A DNA stretch of 24,138 bases. Origin: Carnobacterium_A sp049673005. GTDB lineage: Bacteria > Bacillota > Bacilli > Lactobacillales > Carnobacteriaceae. Below the pieces are notes generated by a model. It searched no databases and had not been told where the DNA came from. It was given only the letters and a program-made list of their open reading frames with translations. The first letter of the stretch is position 1. Every line of letters begins with the position of its first letter. Shown piece after piece: positions 15,208 to 22,771 of the stretch. The position numbers and the translations under genes were made by a program. The stretch covers positions 1 to 24,138 of the forward strand of contig NZ_JBATXB010000030.1 in the NCBI RefSeq assembly GCF_049673005.1, written 5' to 3'.

Positions 15208-15893
15208 TTTATATAAACCTCCCGCATGACATCAATAATAGATTTTTCTTCTTGCTCGCGCATATCTTCAGCATTAAAATCTTTTACTACGATACCATCA
15301 TCCATTAAAATAACTTTATCAATTAAGTGTTCAATATCATTAATTTCATGAGTTGTAATGAGCACTCCACGATCTTCAATGAGATGACTTGTAAAAACAG
15401 CAGTGATTTGTTCGCGACTAAAAATATCAATTCCTGAAAAAGGCTCGTCCATTAGTAAGTAATCAACATCTAAAGCTAAACCAAGTAATAAATTAATTTT
15501 AGCAGTGTTTCCTTTTGAAAGATCGGCAATTTTTTCTTTTTCAGTTAATTGGAAAAAATCTAGCAATTCATCTGCTCGTTTTTGATTCCAGGTTGCATAA
15601 AAATCTTTCATGAAACCCATTGCTTGTTTAATAGTCATCTGTGAAAGCATAGCGATTGTATCTGGAATAAACGCAATAGACTGATAACTATCTTTAGTTA
15701 TTTTTTTACCATCGATTAAAATTTGACCACTGTTTATAGGAGTTAAATTCATAATCGCATTCAAGGCAGTTGTCTTACCAGCACCGTTGATTCCAATCAA
15801 GCATGTTATTTGTCCTTTCTCTGCAGTAAAGGATAGTCCTTTCAAAATCTTTTTTTTACCAAAGTTTTTAGTGATATTTTTTACTTCAATCAT
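15204..15893 (-). CDS. ABC transporter ATP-binding protein (YtrB-like)
   Basis: The 229-residue cytoplasmic ATPase starts at ATG 15893, with AAGGAGG a few bases upstream; the frame is open a little further but without a ribosome site. Walker A is GINGAGKT (34-41). The signature is LSKGN (125-129) in place of the usual LSGGQ, which is common in the YtrB/BcrA-type subgroup. Walker B is YLLMDEP with catalytic Glu150, and the switch His is in TTHE near 182. The Q-loop position reads FIPD, without the usual Gln, as in YtrB-type proteins. The start overlaps the gntR stop by eight bases and the end overlaps the permease by four, so the three are translationally coupled. Confidence 0.93.
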   Translation of the reverse strand: MIEVKNITKNFGKKKILKGLSFTAEKGQITCLIGINGAGKTTALNAIMNLTPINSGQILIDGKKITKDSYQSIAFIPDTIAMLSQMTIKQAMGFMKDFYATWNQKRADELLDFFQLTEKEKIADLSKGNTAKINLLLGLALDVDYLLMDEPFSGIDIFSREQITAVFTSHLIEDRGVLITTHEINDIEHLIDKVILMDDGIVVKDFNAEDMREQEEKSIIDVMREVYIK

Positions 15894-16278
15894 TTGTATC
15901 CTCCTTATCGTTTTCATTTTCGAGATATTTCTTTTTGACTAAATCAACAATTTCCTCTAAAGGAACTTTAATAGGAGTGATTGCTGTAATGAAGTTATTT
16001 GTAGCTTCATCAATTAATTCTGTACGAATATTTTTTAAAAGCGCAGTATTTTCAGTGATTTTACTAGGCATGTTGCCTTCTGTATAGATTAATCCAATCG
16101 TTTCCATTTCTTTATAAGCCTTTTGCGCAGTATTAGGATTAATACTTAATTGATTTGCAAGTTCACGTCTCGATGGTATTTCTTGACCAGGTTTTAAGTG
16201 GGCAACGGCAATTTCTTGTTTAAAGTATCGAATAACTTGTAAATAAATGGGATCTCGTTTATCGAATTGGATGTTCAT
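15886..16278 (-). CDS. GntR-family transcriptional repressor, YtrA subfamily
   Basis: The 130-residue protein has a GntR winged helix (about 8-75) with the hallmark segments PIYLQVIRYFKQEIA, PSRRELANQLSINPNTAQKAY and a short C-terminal helical dimerisation tail of about 50 residues. The short tail without an effector domain defines the YtrA subfamily. It is the first gene of a four-gene operon with its own ABC transporter, the usual arrangement for an autoregulated repressor. AGGAGG precedes the ATG. A perfect palindrome 20 bases upstream (16299-16322) and a degenerate copy over the -10 are the likely operators. Confidence 0.92.
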   Translation of the reverse strand: MNIQFDKRDPIYLQVIRYFKQEIAVAHLKPGQEIPSRRELANQLSINPNTAQKAYKEMETIGLIYTEGNMPSKITENTALLKNIRTELIDEATNNFITAITPIKVPLEEIVDLVKKKYLENENDKEDTND

Positions 16279-16298
16279 AGCTACCTCCTATAAGTTTC

Positions 16299-16322
16299 GG
16301 TGTATTAATTGACTAATACACC
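16299..16322. promoter_or_regulatory. YtrA-type operator O1 (perfect palindrome)
   Basis: The arms GGTGTATTA (16299-16307) and TAATACACC (16314-16322) are perfect reverse complements with a 6-base spacer. GTGTA...TACAC half-sites fit GntR/YtrA operators. It lies in the leader, roughly 33-56 bases after the predicted transcript start and 20 bases before gntR. Confidence 0.75.
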
Positions 16323-16357
16323 TATATTAAAAAAAACTGTGAAATCAAACTTCTCTA

Positions 16358-16391
16358 CTGTATTATATGGCTAGTACGCTAGCTGTGTCAA
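16358..16391 (-). promoter_or_regulatory. Promoter of the GntR/ABC operon with degenerate operator O2
   Basis: On the minus strand: perfect -35 TTGACA (16391-16386), 18-base spacer, perfect -10 TATAAT (16367-16362). Plus-strand 16358-16378 reads CTGTATTA, six bases, TAGTACG: an imperfect copy of O1 with the same 6-base spacer, covering the -10. Confidence 0.75.
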
Positions 16392-16489
16392 TAGTAACTT
16401 TATATATTTTTTAATTGTATAGTTGCTAATAAAATTTAGTGTGAAATAAAATTGAATAAAAATGACTAGCTTTTAGTTTTGCTTTACGT

Positions 16490-16495
16490 TATAAT
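16490..16495 (+). promoter_or_regulatory. -10 element of the SRP RNA gene
   Basis: Perfect TATAAT six bases before the predicted RNA start; the -35 is weak. The rest of the gene-free stretch between gntR and the RNA (16392-16489) shows nothing else. Confidence 0.6.
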
Positions 16496-16500
16496 AAGAG

Positions 16501-16600
16501 ATGCCGCAAGGCCGTATGGCAATGGAGAACTTACGAATCGTGTCAGATCCGGAAGGAAGCAGCACTAAGTTTGCTTGTCCATGTGCTGTACGTACATAGT
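16501..16600 (+). ncRNA. ffs: Signal recognition particle RNA, small bacterial type
   Basis: The 4.5S-like RNA binds Ffh and targets nascent membrane proteins. The hallmark apical domain GTGTCAGATCCGGAAGGAAG (16540-16559), followed by CAGCAC, carries the GGAA tetraloop and the asymmetric internal loop bound by Ffh. Flanking strands 16513-16525 and 16578-16591 pair to close the hairpin. At about 100 bases it lacks the Alu domain of the larger Bacillus scRNA. Location just upstream of dnaX is usual in Lactobacillales. Ends are approximate. Confidence 0.92.
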
Positions 16601-16606
16601 AAGATT

Positions 16607-16645
16607 AAAAAGTTTTTGATTTTTTTAAATCAAAAACTTTTTTTG
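16607..16645 (+). terminator. Terminator of the SRP RNA gene
   Basis: A perfect 16-bp stem (16607-16622 / 16627-16642) around a TTTT loop, containing AAAAAGTTTTTGA and its complement, ends in a T run. Confidence 0.9.
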
Positions 16646-16734
16646 TTGCCATAAAGAAAAAGACAAACAATGATTGATCAGGAATGGAATTATTTTTGAA
16701 GAAGATCGAGGTTTAATTTTTGAGTCAAATAACG

Positions 16735-16740
16735 TATAAT
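16735..16740 (+). promoter_or_regulatory. -10 element for dnaX
   Basis: Perfect TATAAT 40 bases before the TTG start, downstream of the SRP RNA terminator. The -35 region TTTAAT (16712-16717) is weak. Confidence 0.5.
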
Positions 16741-16780
16741 AAAAAGTAGCAACTACAGGGTTAAGAAGGGGAGAGAAGCA

Positions 16781-18655
16781 TTGAGTTATCAAGCACTTTA
16801 TCGCGTATGGCGACCTCAAAAATTCCAAGATATTGCCGGGCAAAAAGCCATTACACAAACATTAAGAAATGCCCTGATGCAAAAAAAGACAAGTCATGCC
16901 TATCTCTTTACAGGCCCTCGTGGAACTGGAAAAACTAGTGGAGCTAAGATTTTTGCTAAAGCTATTAACTGCCACTTTCTAAAAGATGGTGAGCCTTGTA
17001 ATGAGTGTGAAACGTGTATAGCTATCACAAAAGGCCAATTAAATGATGTGATTGAAATTGATGCGGCGAGTAATAATGGTGTCGAAGAAATTCGTGATAT
17101 CCGTGACAAGGCTAAGTACGCACCAACTAGTGCAGATTATAAAATTTACATCATTGATGAAGTTCATATGCTTTCAACGGGAGCATTTAATGCATTGTTA
17201 AAAACATTAGAAGAACCACCAAAGAATGTCGTTTTTATTTTAGCAACTACAGAGCCACATAAAATTCCTTTAACGATTATATCTAGAACACAGCGATTTG
17301 ATTTCAAACGCATTAATGCACGCGATATCTCGGATCGGATGCGCTATATTTTAACTCAAGAAAAAATTGAGTTTGAAGAAGCAGCACTGCCTATTATTGC
17401 TCGAGCAGCAGAAGGTGGGATGCGTGATGCCTTAAGCATTTTGGATCAATCCATATCCTATGGAGATGAGAATGTAACAGTTGAAGATGTTATGAGTGTT
17501 ACTGGAAGCTTGACTCAAGAAATAATGATGGCTTATTTTGAGGCAATTGTTAACCGCGATACAAAAAAAGGCCTTTTTCTACTACAGGAGATATTAGTGG
17601 ATGGAAAAGACGCTGCACGCTTTGTAGAAGATTTAATTCTATTTAGTCGTGATTTATTAGTTTATCAACAAGCGCCTCAAATGAGTGAATTACTAGAAGG
17701 GGCTAAAGTTGACGAAGCATTTAAAACATTGAGTGAAACTATTTCGGCAGATTCGCTTTATCAAATGATTGTAATTTTAAATGGAACACAGACAGAATTG
17801 CGTTTCACTAATCATCCTGATGTGTATTTAGAAGTCGCTACGGTCAGGTTAACCCAATTGGGGACGGTTACCCACTCGGATTCTAGAGGATCATCAAATG
17901 AACAAGTACCAAAACAAGAAAAAGTACCAACGTCATCTAGTAACAAAAAAATTATCGAGTTAGAAAGTGAACTCCTACAATTAAAGAAACAAATGCAGTC
18001 CTTGATGGTAGAGGGTAGTTCGAAAACAGTTTCTAAAAAATCTAAACAAGTAACTAGAAAATCTAATAACAATCAGTTTAAACCAAACACGACGGCTATC
18101 TATGGCGTATTAAAAGAAGCTACTAGAGAAAACTTAGTTCAATTAAAGAATGTCTGGCCTGATTTATTAAATATGCTATCCGTTACTCAGCGTGCAATGT
18201 TAAAAGCATCAACACCGGTTGCCGCAGGTCCAAGTGGATTAATTGTTTCATTTGATTATGATATTCTATGTCAAAAAGCAACGAATGATAGTGAATTAAT
18301 GGAAGCTGTTAAACAATTTTTAGAAAAACTTGTGGGTTATGGACCTAACATGATTTGTGTACCAGGTGAACAGTGGCCAATTATTAGAGGACAATACGTC
18401 AAACAACTTAAAAATCATCCTTTAAATGAGATGCCAATAAAGCAAAAAGAAGTAGGCCAAATTTCAAAAGCTGATGAATCTGTTGGGCAGATGGAACAGG
18501 CATTTAAACCTGTCAAAAAAGAATTAGAGTCGGTAGATACTTCTCAGTGGGATAGTTTAGAGGAGTTTGTTCCCCCTACCGAAGAAGACGATAAGATAGT
18601 TACTGAAGCGATGATGTTATTTGGAGAAAATATGGTAGAAATAAAAAATGATTAA
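16781..18655 (+). CDS. dnaX: DNA polymerase III subunit tau (clamp loader)
   Basis: DnaX is the ATPase motor of the clamp loader, and its C-terminal part links polymerase and helicase. The protein has 624 residues from a TTG start (AAGGGGAG eight bases upstream), chosen because the family begins MSYQALYRVWRPQ. Walker A is GPRGTGKT (45-52). Zinc-module cysteines are C64, C73, C76 and C79. Walker B is IIDEVH (124-129), sensor 1 LATTEPHKIP, and the arginine-finger motif SRT at 168-170 (SRC in many homologues). Residues about 370-440 form a low-complexity Ser/Lys/Gln linker; the tau C-terminal domain follows. An A7 run at 17945-17951 in the linker could allow slippage to a gamma-like form. It is the first gene of the replication/repair cluster. 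Confidence 0.97.
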   Translation: MSYQALYRVWRPQKFQDIAGQKAITQTLRNALMQKKTSHAYLFTGPRGTGKTSGAKIFAKAINCHFLKDGEPCNECETCIAITKGQLNDVIEIDAASNNGVEEIRDIRDKAKYAPTSADYKIYIIDEVHMLSTGAFNALLKTLEEPPKNVVFILATTEPHKIPLTIISRTQRFDFKRINARDISDRMRYILTQEKIEFEEAALPIIARAAEGGMRDALSILDQSISYGDENVTVEDVMSVTGSLTQEIMMAYFEAIVNRDTKKGLFLLQEILVDGKDAARFVEDLILFSRDLLVYQQAPQMSELLEGAKVDEAFKTLSETISADSLYQMIVILNGTQTELRFTNHPDVYLEVATVRLTQLGTVTHSDSRGSSNEQVPKQEKVPTSSSNKKIIELESELLQLKKQMQSLMVEGSSKTVSKKSKQVTRKSNNNQFKPNTTAIYGVLKEATRENLVQLKNVWPDLLNMLSVTQRAMLKASTPVAAGPSGLIVSFDYDILCQKATNDSELMEAVKQFLEKLVGYGPNMICVPGEQWPIIRGQYVKQLKNHPLNEMPIKQKEVGQISKADESVGQMEQAFKPVKKELESVDTSQWDSLEEFVPPTEEDDKIVTEAMMLFGENMVEIKND

Positions 18656-18686
18656 CTAGACTTTAAACTTGGAAGGAAGAGATAAA

Positions 18687-18998
18687 ATGCGCGGAATGGG
18701 AAATATGCAAGGTATGATGAAACAAATGCAAAAAATGCAAAAAGAAATGGTAAAGACACAAGAAGCTCTAAATGAAAAAGAATTTATAGGAACAGCCAGT
18801 GGGGACTTAGTTAGTGTAACGATGACAGGTGACCGTAAAATGAAAAGTATCTCAATTAAACCAGAAGTAGTAGATCCAGAAGATATCGAGATACTAGAAG
18901 ATTTAATTGTTTTAGCCTCAAATGACGCTTTAGCTAAAGTAGAAGCTGAGACGGAAGCAACAATGGGTAAATATACTAAAAATATCCCGGGTATGTAA
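18687..18998 (+). CDS. Nucleoid-associated protein, YbaB/EbfC family
   Basis: This 103-residue DNA-binding protein starts at ATG 18687, with GGAAGGAAG upstream; the frame is open slightly further but only through the ribosome site. The N-terminus is Met/Gln/Lys-rich (MRGMGNMQGMMKQMQKMQ) and forms the first helix. The core VSVTMTGDRKMKSISI and the Asp/Glu-rich EDIEILEDLIVLASNDA are family hallmarks. It follows dnaX by 31 bases and precedes recR, the conserved Firmicute order (yaaK in Bacillus). Confidence 0.94.
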   Translation: MRGMGNMQGMMKQMQKMQKEMVKTQEALNEKEFIGTASGDLVSVTMTGDRKMKSISIKPEVVDPEDIEILEDLIVLASNDALAKVEAETEATMGKYTKNIPGM

Positions 18999-19040
18999 GA
19001 AGTTTAAAGATAAACTAATGAAGTCAAAAAAATGTTGAAA

Positions 19041-19070
19041 ATGGGATTCCAAGTTGGATCCTGTTTTTTT
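19041..19070 (+). terminator. Hairpin terminator or attenuator between ebfC and recR
   Basis: GGATTC (19044-19049) pairs with GGATCC (19056-19061), including one G-T pair, extended by wobble pairs and followed by seven T. It lies within the unlikely upstream extension of the recR frame and may reduce read-through into recR. Confidence 0.6.
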
Positions 19071-19115
19071 CACTTTTTTAGTTCATTAGTTTTTATAGAG
19101 AGGAATGGAGTTTAT

Positions 19116-19712
19116 TTGTATCCTGAACCGATAACTAAATTAATGGATAGCTATATGAAGCTTCCCGGAATTGGAGCTAAGACAGCAGCTCGTCTGGCGT
19201 TTTTTACAATCAATATGAAAGAAGACGATGTAACAGATTTTGCAAAAGCGTTAATTAGCGCTAAACGCGATTTAAATTATTGCTCCATTTGTGGGCACAT
19301 TACACAAGAAGATCCATGCTTTATTTGTCAGGATAAGTCTCGTGACAGAAGCATTATTTTAGTAGTAGAAGACCCTAAAGATGTTATATCTTTAGAAAAA
19401 ATGCGCGAGTACCATGGATTGTACCACGTTTTACATGGTGTGTTATCTCCGATTGAAGGAACTGGACCAGAAGATATCAATATCCCAAGTTTAATAAGAC
19501 GTTTGCAATCTGAGGAAGTAAAGGAAGTAATCATTGCAACGAATGCAACAGCCGAGGGAGAAGCAACAGCGATGTATTTGTCTAGATTAATAAGACCCGC
19601 TGGAATAAAAGTAACACGATTAGCTCATGGCCTCTCAGTAGGTAGCGACATTGAATATGCGGATGAAATTACATTGCTCAAAGCTGTTGAAGGGCGTCGT
19701 GAAATAGAATAA
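19116..19712 (+). CDS. recR: Recombination mediator RecR
   Basis: RecR forms a ring clamp on DNA with RecO/RecF and helps load RecA at gaps. The start is TTG 19116, five bases after GGAG, giving 198 residues, the usual length, and the family N-terminus MYPEPITKLMDSYMKLPGIG. The open frame reaches further upstream, but that part contains a terminator hairpin. A helix-hairpin-helix lies at about 16-30 (LPGIGAKTAARLAF). A zinc finger uses C56, C59, C68 and C71. A Toprim domain follows, with VVEDPKD and the HGLSVG segment near the C-terminus. yaaL follows with a short gap. Confidence 0.95.
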   Translation: MYPEPITKLMDSYMKLPGIGAKTAARLAFFTINMKEDDVTDFAKALISAKRDLNYCSICGHITQEDPCFICQDKSRDRSIILVVEDPKDVISLEKMREYHGLYHVLHGVLSPIEGTGPEDINIPSLIRRLQSEEVKEVIIATNATAEGEATAMYLSRLIRPAGIKVTRLAHGLSVGSDIEYADEITLLKAVEGRREIE

Positions 19713-19749
19713 AAGAAGCAGACATGTGATAGGTAAAGGGAGAATGCTC

Positions 19750-19977
19750 GTGTTGTTTAAAAAGAAAATTAAGTTACGGAATCAATATGACAAAAAAATG
19801 TTTGATCTAATGAGACAAACAAAGCAAGAATGGGAACATGCAAAAAAAATTGAGCAATCCGTATTTGAAAAAGATGGATTACTTTTTGCCCAGACAAAAC
19901 TAGCTAAAATTAAATATTTTTATTTATTTAAAGAAGCACGAATACGTAAGATAAAGGGAGACACAACAAAGAGTTGA
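19750..19977 (+). CDS. yaaL: YaaL-like small protein (DUF2508)
   Basis: A 75-residue basic, helical cytosolic protein of unknown function. The GTG at 19750 was preferred because AAAGGGAG (19735-19742) lies 7 bases upstream and the family begins with M-(L/F)-F-(K/R)-K; the ATG at 19744 would sit against the ribosome site. Residues about 15-60 (KMFDLMRQTKQEWEHAKKIEQ... AKIKYFYLFKEARIR) match the YaaL pattern. In Bacillus, yaaL sits between recR and the sporulation gene bofA; bofA is absent here, as expected for a non-sporulating bacterium. Confidence 0.85.
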   Translation: MLFKKKIKLRNQYDKKMFDLMRQTKQEWEHAKKIEQSVFEKDGLLFAQTKLAKIKYFYLFKEARIRKIKGDTTKS

Positions 19978-20004
19978 AAGGTTCACAAAAGAAAGGGAAA
20001 ATAC

Positions 20005-20061
20005 ACCCAGTTATTTATAATTCAGATGATTGTTTCTGGGTTATAAATAAGTGGGTTTTTT
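20005..20061 (+). terminator. Terminator after yaaL
   Basis: Arms 20005-20020 (ACCCAG then TTATTTATAA) and 20041-20056 pair over 16 positions with one mismatch, and a T run follows. The loop holds a minor CAG/CTG hairpin. It separates tmk from the dnaX transcript. Confidence 0.85.
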
Positions 20062-20166
20062 AAGGTATAATGATGATGCGAACGGACTAGAAAATGGAGA
20101 GTTCTTTTATCAATAGTTGAATAGATTTATATACGTTGGTTTTGAAAAAATCTGAGTAAATGGCAT

Positions 20167-20195
20167 TAGACTGTTCTACTTATATGCAGTATAAT
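20167..20195 (+). promoter_or_regulatory. tmk promoter
   Basis: -35 TAGACT (20167-20172), 17-base spacer, perfect -10 TATAAT (20190-20195). A second TATAAT lies at 20066-20071 just after the terminator and could start a longer leader. The 261 bases between yaaL and tmk hold nothing else that I recognise. Confidence 0.6.
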
Positions 20196-20238
20196 AATAA
20201 CTAAGGACTAAAAGTAAGAAATAAAGGGGTTTTGTGCA

Positions 20239-20877
20239 TTGAAGGGAACGTTTATAACAATCGAAGGCCCTGATGGTTCAGGTAAAACAAGCGTTATCAA
20301 AGCTCTGTTGCCTATGTTAGAAAAAGAACTATCTCAAATAATAGTAGCTACAAGAGAGCCAGGAGGCAGCATAATTGCCGAAAAAATACGTGAACTAATT
20401 CTAAATCCAAAACACACTGAAATGGATGTACGAACAGAGGCTTTGCTTTATGCAGCAGCTAGAAGACAGCATCTGGTAGAGAAAATTATTCCTGCTTTAG
20501 AAGTCGGGAAGATAGTTATTTGTGATAGATTTGTTGATAGTTCTTTAGCTTATCAAGGTGTTGCACGAGATATTGGTGTCGAACAGATTGCAGCTATCAA
20601 TCAATTTGCGACAGAAGGCCTTTCTCCTCAAATAACTCTTTATTTAGATGTAGAGGCTCACATTGGATTAGAAAGAATTAATAAAAATAAAGAGAACCGT
20701 CAGTTTGATCGTTTAGACCAAGAAAATTTAGAGTTTCATCAAACCGTACGCTCAGCCTATCTAAATTTAGTAGGGCAAAATCCTCTTAGAATGATTCCAA
20801 TAAATGCTAATCAAGAATTAGAAGAAGTAGTAAAAGAGTGTTACAGTGTTTTATTAGAGTATTTCAGACAACTATAA
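20239..20877 (+). CDS. tmk: Thymidylate kinase
   Basis: Tmk phosphorylates dTMP to dTDP in dTTP synthesis. The 212-residue protein starts at TTG 20239, nine bases after AAAGGGG. The P-loop is GPDGSGKT (10-17). TREPGGSIIAEKIRELIL forms the dTMP-binding region, VICDRFVDSSLAYQG the conserved DR(F/Y) motif, and the LID is around RINKNKENRQFDR. It begins the second transcript of the cluster (tmk-darA-holB-yabA), separated from dnaX-yaaL by a terminator and its own promoter. Confidence 0.96.
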   Translation: MKGTFITIEGPDGSGKTSVIKALLPMLEKELSQIIVATREPGGSIIAEKIRELILNPKHTEMDVRTEALLYAAARRQHLVEKIIPALEVGKIVICDRFVDSSLAYQGVARDIGVEQIAAINQFATEGLSPQITLYLDVEAHIGLERINKNKENRQFDRLDQENLEFHQTVRSAYLNLVGQNPLRMIPINANQELEEVVKECYSVLLEYFRQL

Positions 20878-20899
20878 AAAACGAAAGAGGTTGACCAAG

Positions 20900-21229
20900 A
20901 TGAAACTAATTATAGCTATTATTCAAGATAAAGACAGCAACCGTTTATCAAATGAATTTGTTGATTCTGGAATACGGGCAACAAAATCATCAACTACTGG
21001 CGGTTTTTTAAGAGCTGGGAACACAACGTTTATCATTGGCGTTGCTGATGAACGTGTAGATGAAGTGTTAAATATTATTCGAGAAACGTGTCAATCAAGA
21101 GAGCAGTTTATGACCCCACCCGTTAGTTTAGATGTATCAATGGAAACGAATATGCCTTACCCTATAGAAGTTCAAGTAGGCGGTGCGACTGTATTTGTGA
21201 TGCCCGTTGAACGTTTTGAACAATTTTAA
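20900..21229 (+). CDS. darA: PII-like cyclic-di-AMP receptor (DarA/PstA)
   Basis: This 109-residue PII-like trimeric protein binds cyclic di-AMP; its downstream partner is not established. The start is ATG 20900 (GAGG upstream), where the family sequence MKLIIAIIQDKD begins. Signature segments are the T-loop start KSSTTGGFLRAGNTTFIIGV, DERVDEVLNIIRE, and the C-terminal VQVGGATVFVMPVERFEQF. Position between tmk and holB is conserved in Firmicutes (yaaQ). holB starts 10 bases after its stop. Confidence 0.94.
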   Translation: MKLIIAIIQDKDSNRLSNEFVDSGIRATKSSTTGGFLRAGNTTFIIGVADERVDEVLNIIRETCQSREQFMTPPVSLDVSMETNMPYPIEVQVGGATVFVMPVERFEQF

Positions 21230-21238
21230 TTACAGGTC

Positions 21239-22231
21239 GTGATAAAAATCGAGGATAACTTAAGAAGTATGCAGCCTATTATCTACAAACAACTAGAAAA
21301 GACAATGAAAAAAAATCAACTAACTCATGCATATCTTTTTGAAGGTGTTTCTGGAACGGGGAAAAAAGATATGGCATTATGGGTAGCTGCGTCTCTTTTT
21401 TGTCAAAAACCAATTGATAATTTGCCTTGTAAAGAATGTACATCCTGCTCTCGGGTATTGAAACAAGTTCATCCAGATGTAATAGAAATTGCTCCGGATG
21501 GATTATCAATTAAAGTGGAACAGGTTAGACAATTAAAAGCAGAGTTTTCAAAAAGTGGAGTTGAAGGTCAACAAAAAGTATTTATTATAGAAGATGCTGA
21601 AAAAATGACTGCCGGAGCAGCAAACAGTTTACTAAAGTTTTTGGAGGAGCCTAATGGTAAAGCAATAGCTTTTTTACTAACTACAGCTAAACAGAGACTA
21701 TTACCGACCATATTATCTCGTTGTCAATTGATTCATTTTAGGAATCTGTCAAAACAACGGTTATTAGATGAGTTAGAAAAAAAAGAATTAAGTAATCAGC
21801 AATCAGCCTTACTTATTCATTTAACGAATAGTTTAGAGACGGCTATTTTAATGAGTCAAGATGAGTGGTTTATAGAAGCTTCAAAGATTGGGTATAAATG
21901 GTTCATTCAAATTGTAAATAAGAAAGCAGAAAGTTTTATCTTTGTTCAAACAGATGTAATGCCTCACTTTAAAGAACGAGATCATTACTTACTGGCAATA
22001 GATTTACTGTTATTGGCCTATCGTGATGTGTTAAAGACACATTATAAAGTAGTTGATCAGTTAGCTTATCCTCAGCATAGTGAGCAAATAGGTAACATAG
22101 CAGAACAATTTAGCGGTGAAAAATTATCTTATTCAATTGAAATTCTTTTACAAAGTCGAAAGAAATTAGAAAGTAACGTAAATGCACAGGGAGTTTTTGA
22201 ACAACTAACATTATTGTTAATAAGAGGATAA
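21239..22231 (+). CDS. holB: DNA polymerase III subunit delta' (clamp loader)
   Basis: The delta' subunit is the stator of the clamp loader and pairs with DnaX. The 330-residue protein has a degenerate nucleotide site GVSGTGKK (36-43), in which Lys replaces the final Thr; this loss of ATP binding is usual for delta'. Zinc cysteines are C55, C64, C67 and C70. LLKFLEEP and the arginine-finger SRC (TILSRCQ) are intact. The start is uncertain: GTG 21239 has only a weak, close ribosome site, and ATG 21269 (residue 11) is an alternative. In Bacillus, ricT/yaaT separates holB from yabA; here only 42 bases lie between them. Confidence 0.94.
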   Translation: MIKIEDNLRSMQPIIYKQLEKTMKKNQLTHAYLFEGVSGTGKKDMALWVAASLFCQKPIDNLPCKECTSCSRVLKQVHPDVIEIAPDGLSIKVEQVRQLKAEFSKSGVEGQQKVFIIEDAEKMTAGAANSLLKFLEEPNGKAIAFLLTTAKQRLLPTILSRCQLIHFRNLSKQRLLDELEKKELSNQQSALLIHLTNSLETAILMSQDEWFIEASKIGYKWFIQIVNKKAESFIFVQTDVMPHFKERDHYLLAIDLLLLAYRDVLKTHYKVVDQLAYPQHSEQIGNIAEQFSGEKLSYSIEILLQSRKKLESNVNAQGVFEQLTLLLIRG

Positions 22232-22273
22232 AAAAGCCGGACAAAGATCATAGCAAAGAGCGGGTGATAAGGA

Positions 22274-22618
22274 ATGGATAAAAAAACTTTATACGATAGC
22301 TTTACAAAGCTAGAAAAAGACACGGATGCTACATTACATCAAATTTCTGATTTAAGAAGAGAGGTCGAGGCACTCGTAGAAGAAAATGCCACCCTACAAA
22401 TTGAAAATCAACATTTAAGAGATCGATTGAGTGACCTTGAAAAACTGCAACTTTCAAATGAAGAAATTGTAGAGCCTGAGATGAGTAAATCGCGTTTGAA
22501 TTTAGAAAAATTATATGAAGATGGGTTTCATGTCTGCAATGTTTTTTATGGCTCACGTCGAATGAATGATGAACCGTGTGCTTTTTGTTTAGATGTTATT
22601 TACGGAGAACGAAGATAG
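22274..22618 (+). CDS. yabA: Replication initiation control protein YabA
   Basis: YabA binds DnaA and the clamp DnaN and limits re-initiation of replication. The 114-residue protein has an N-terminal leucine-zipper coiled coil (about 10-60) and a C-terminal zinc domain with H86, C88, C102 and C105 (HVC...CAFC). All family hallmarks are present and the length is usual. It is the last gene of the tmk transcript and is followed by a terminator. rsmI, often next in this cluster, is not there. Confidence 0.95.
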   Translation: MDKKTLYDSFTKLEKDTDATLHQISDLRREVEALVEENATLQIENQHLRDRLSDLEKLQLSNEEIVEPEMSKSRLNLEKLYEDGFHVCNVFYGSRRMNDEPCAFCLDVIYGERR

Positions 22619-22674
22619 GAATAGAGTAGACAGATAAATTTACTACAAATAAATCGAATGCTGTTTATTTATAG

Positions 22675-22720
22675 AGATGATTTCGATCTAGTCAATCGAG
22701 ATTATCTTTTTATATTTTTT
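22675..22720 (+). terminator. Terminator after yabA
   Basis: A 13-bp stem with two G-T pairs (22675-22687 / 22695-22707, outer arms AGAT/ATCT) is followed by T-rich sequence. Just upstream, AAATAAA and TTTATTT (about 22648-22670) could form a second hairpin. Confidence 0.75.
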
Positions 22721-22771
22721 GAAATAATGTATAACGACTTAAAAATGAAAAAGAAGAGAAGGAACTATTAT

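Noticed and set aside
22658..22771. N-terminal extension of menA by 38 residues
   Set aside because: It spans the yabA terminator hairpin and lacks a ribosome site; the ATG at 22772 has AAGGA and starts the family sequence.
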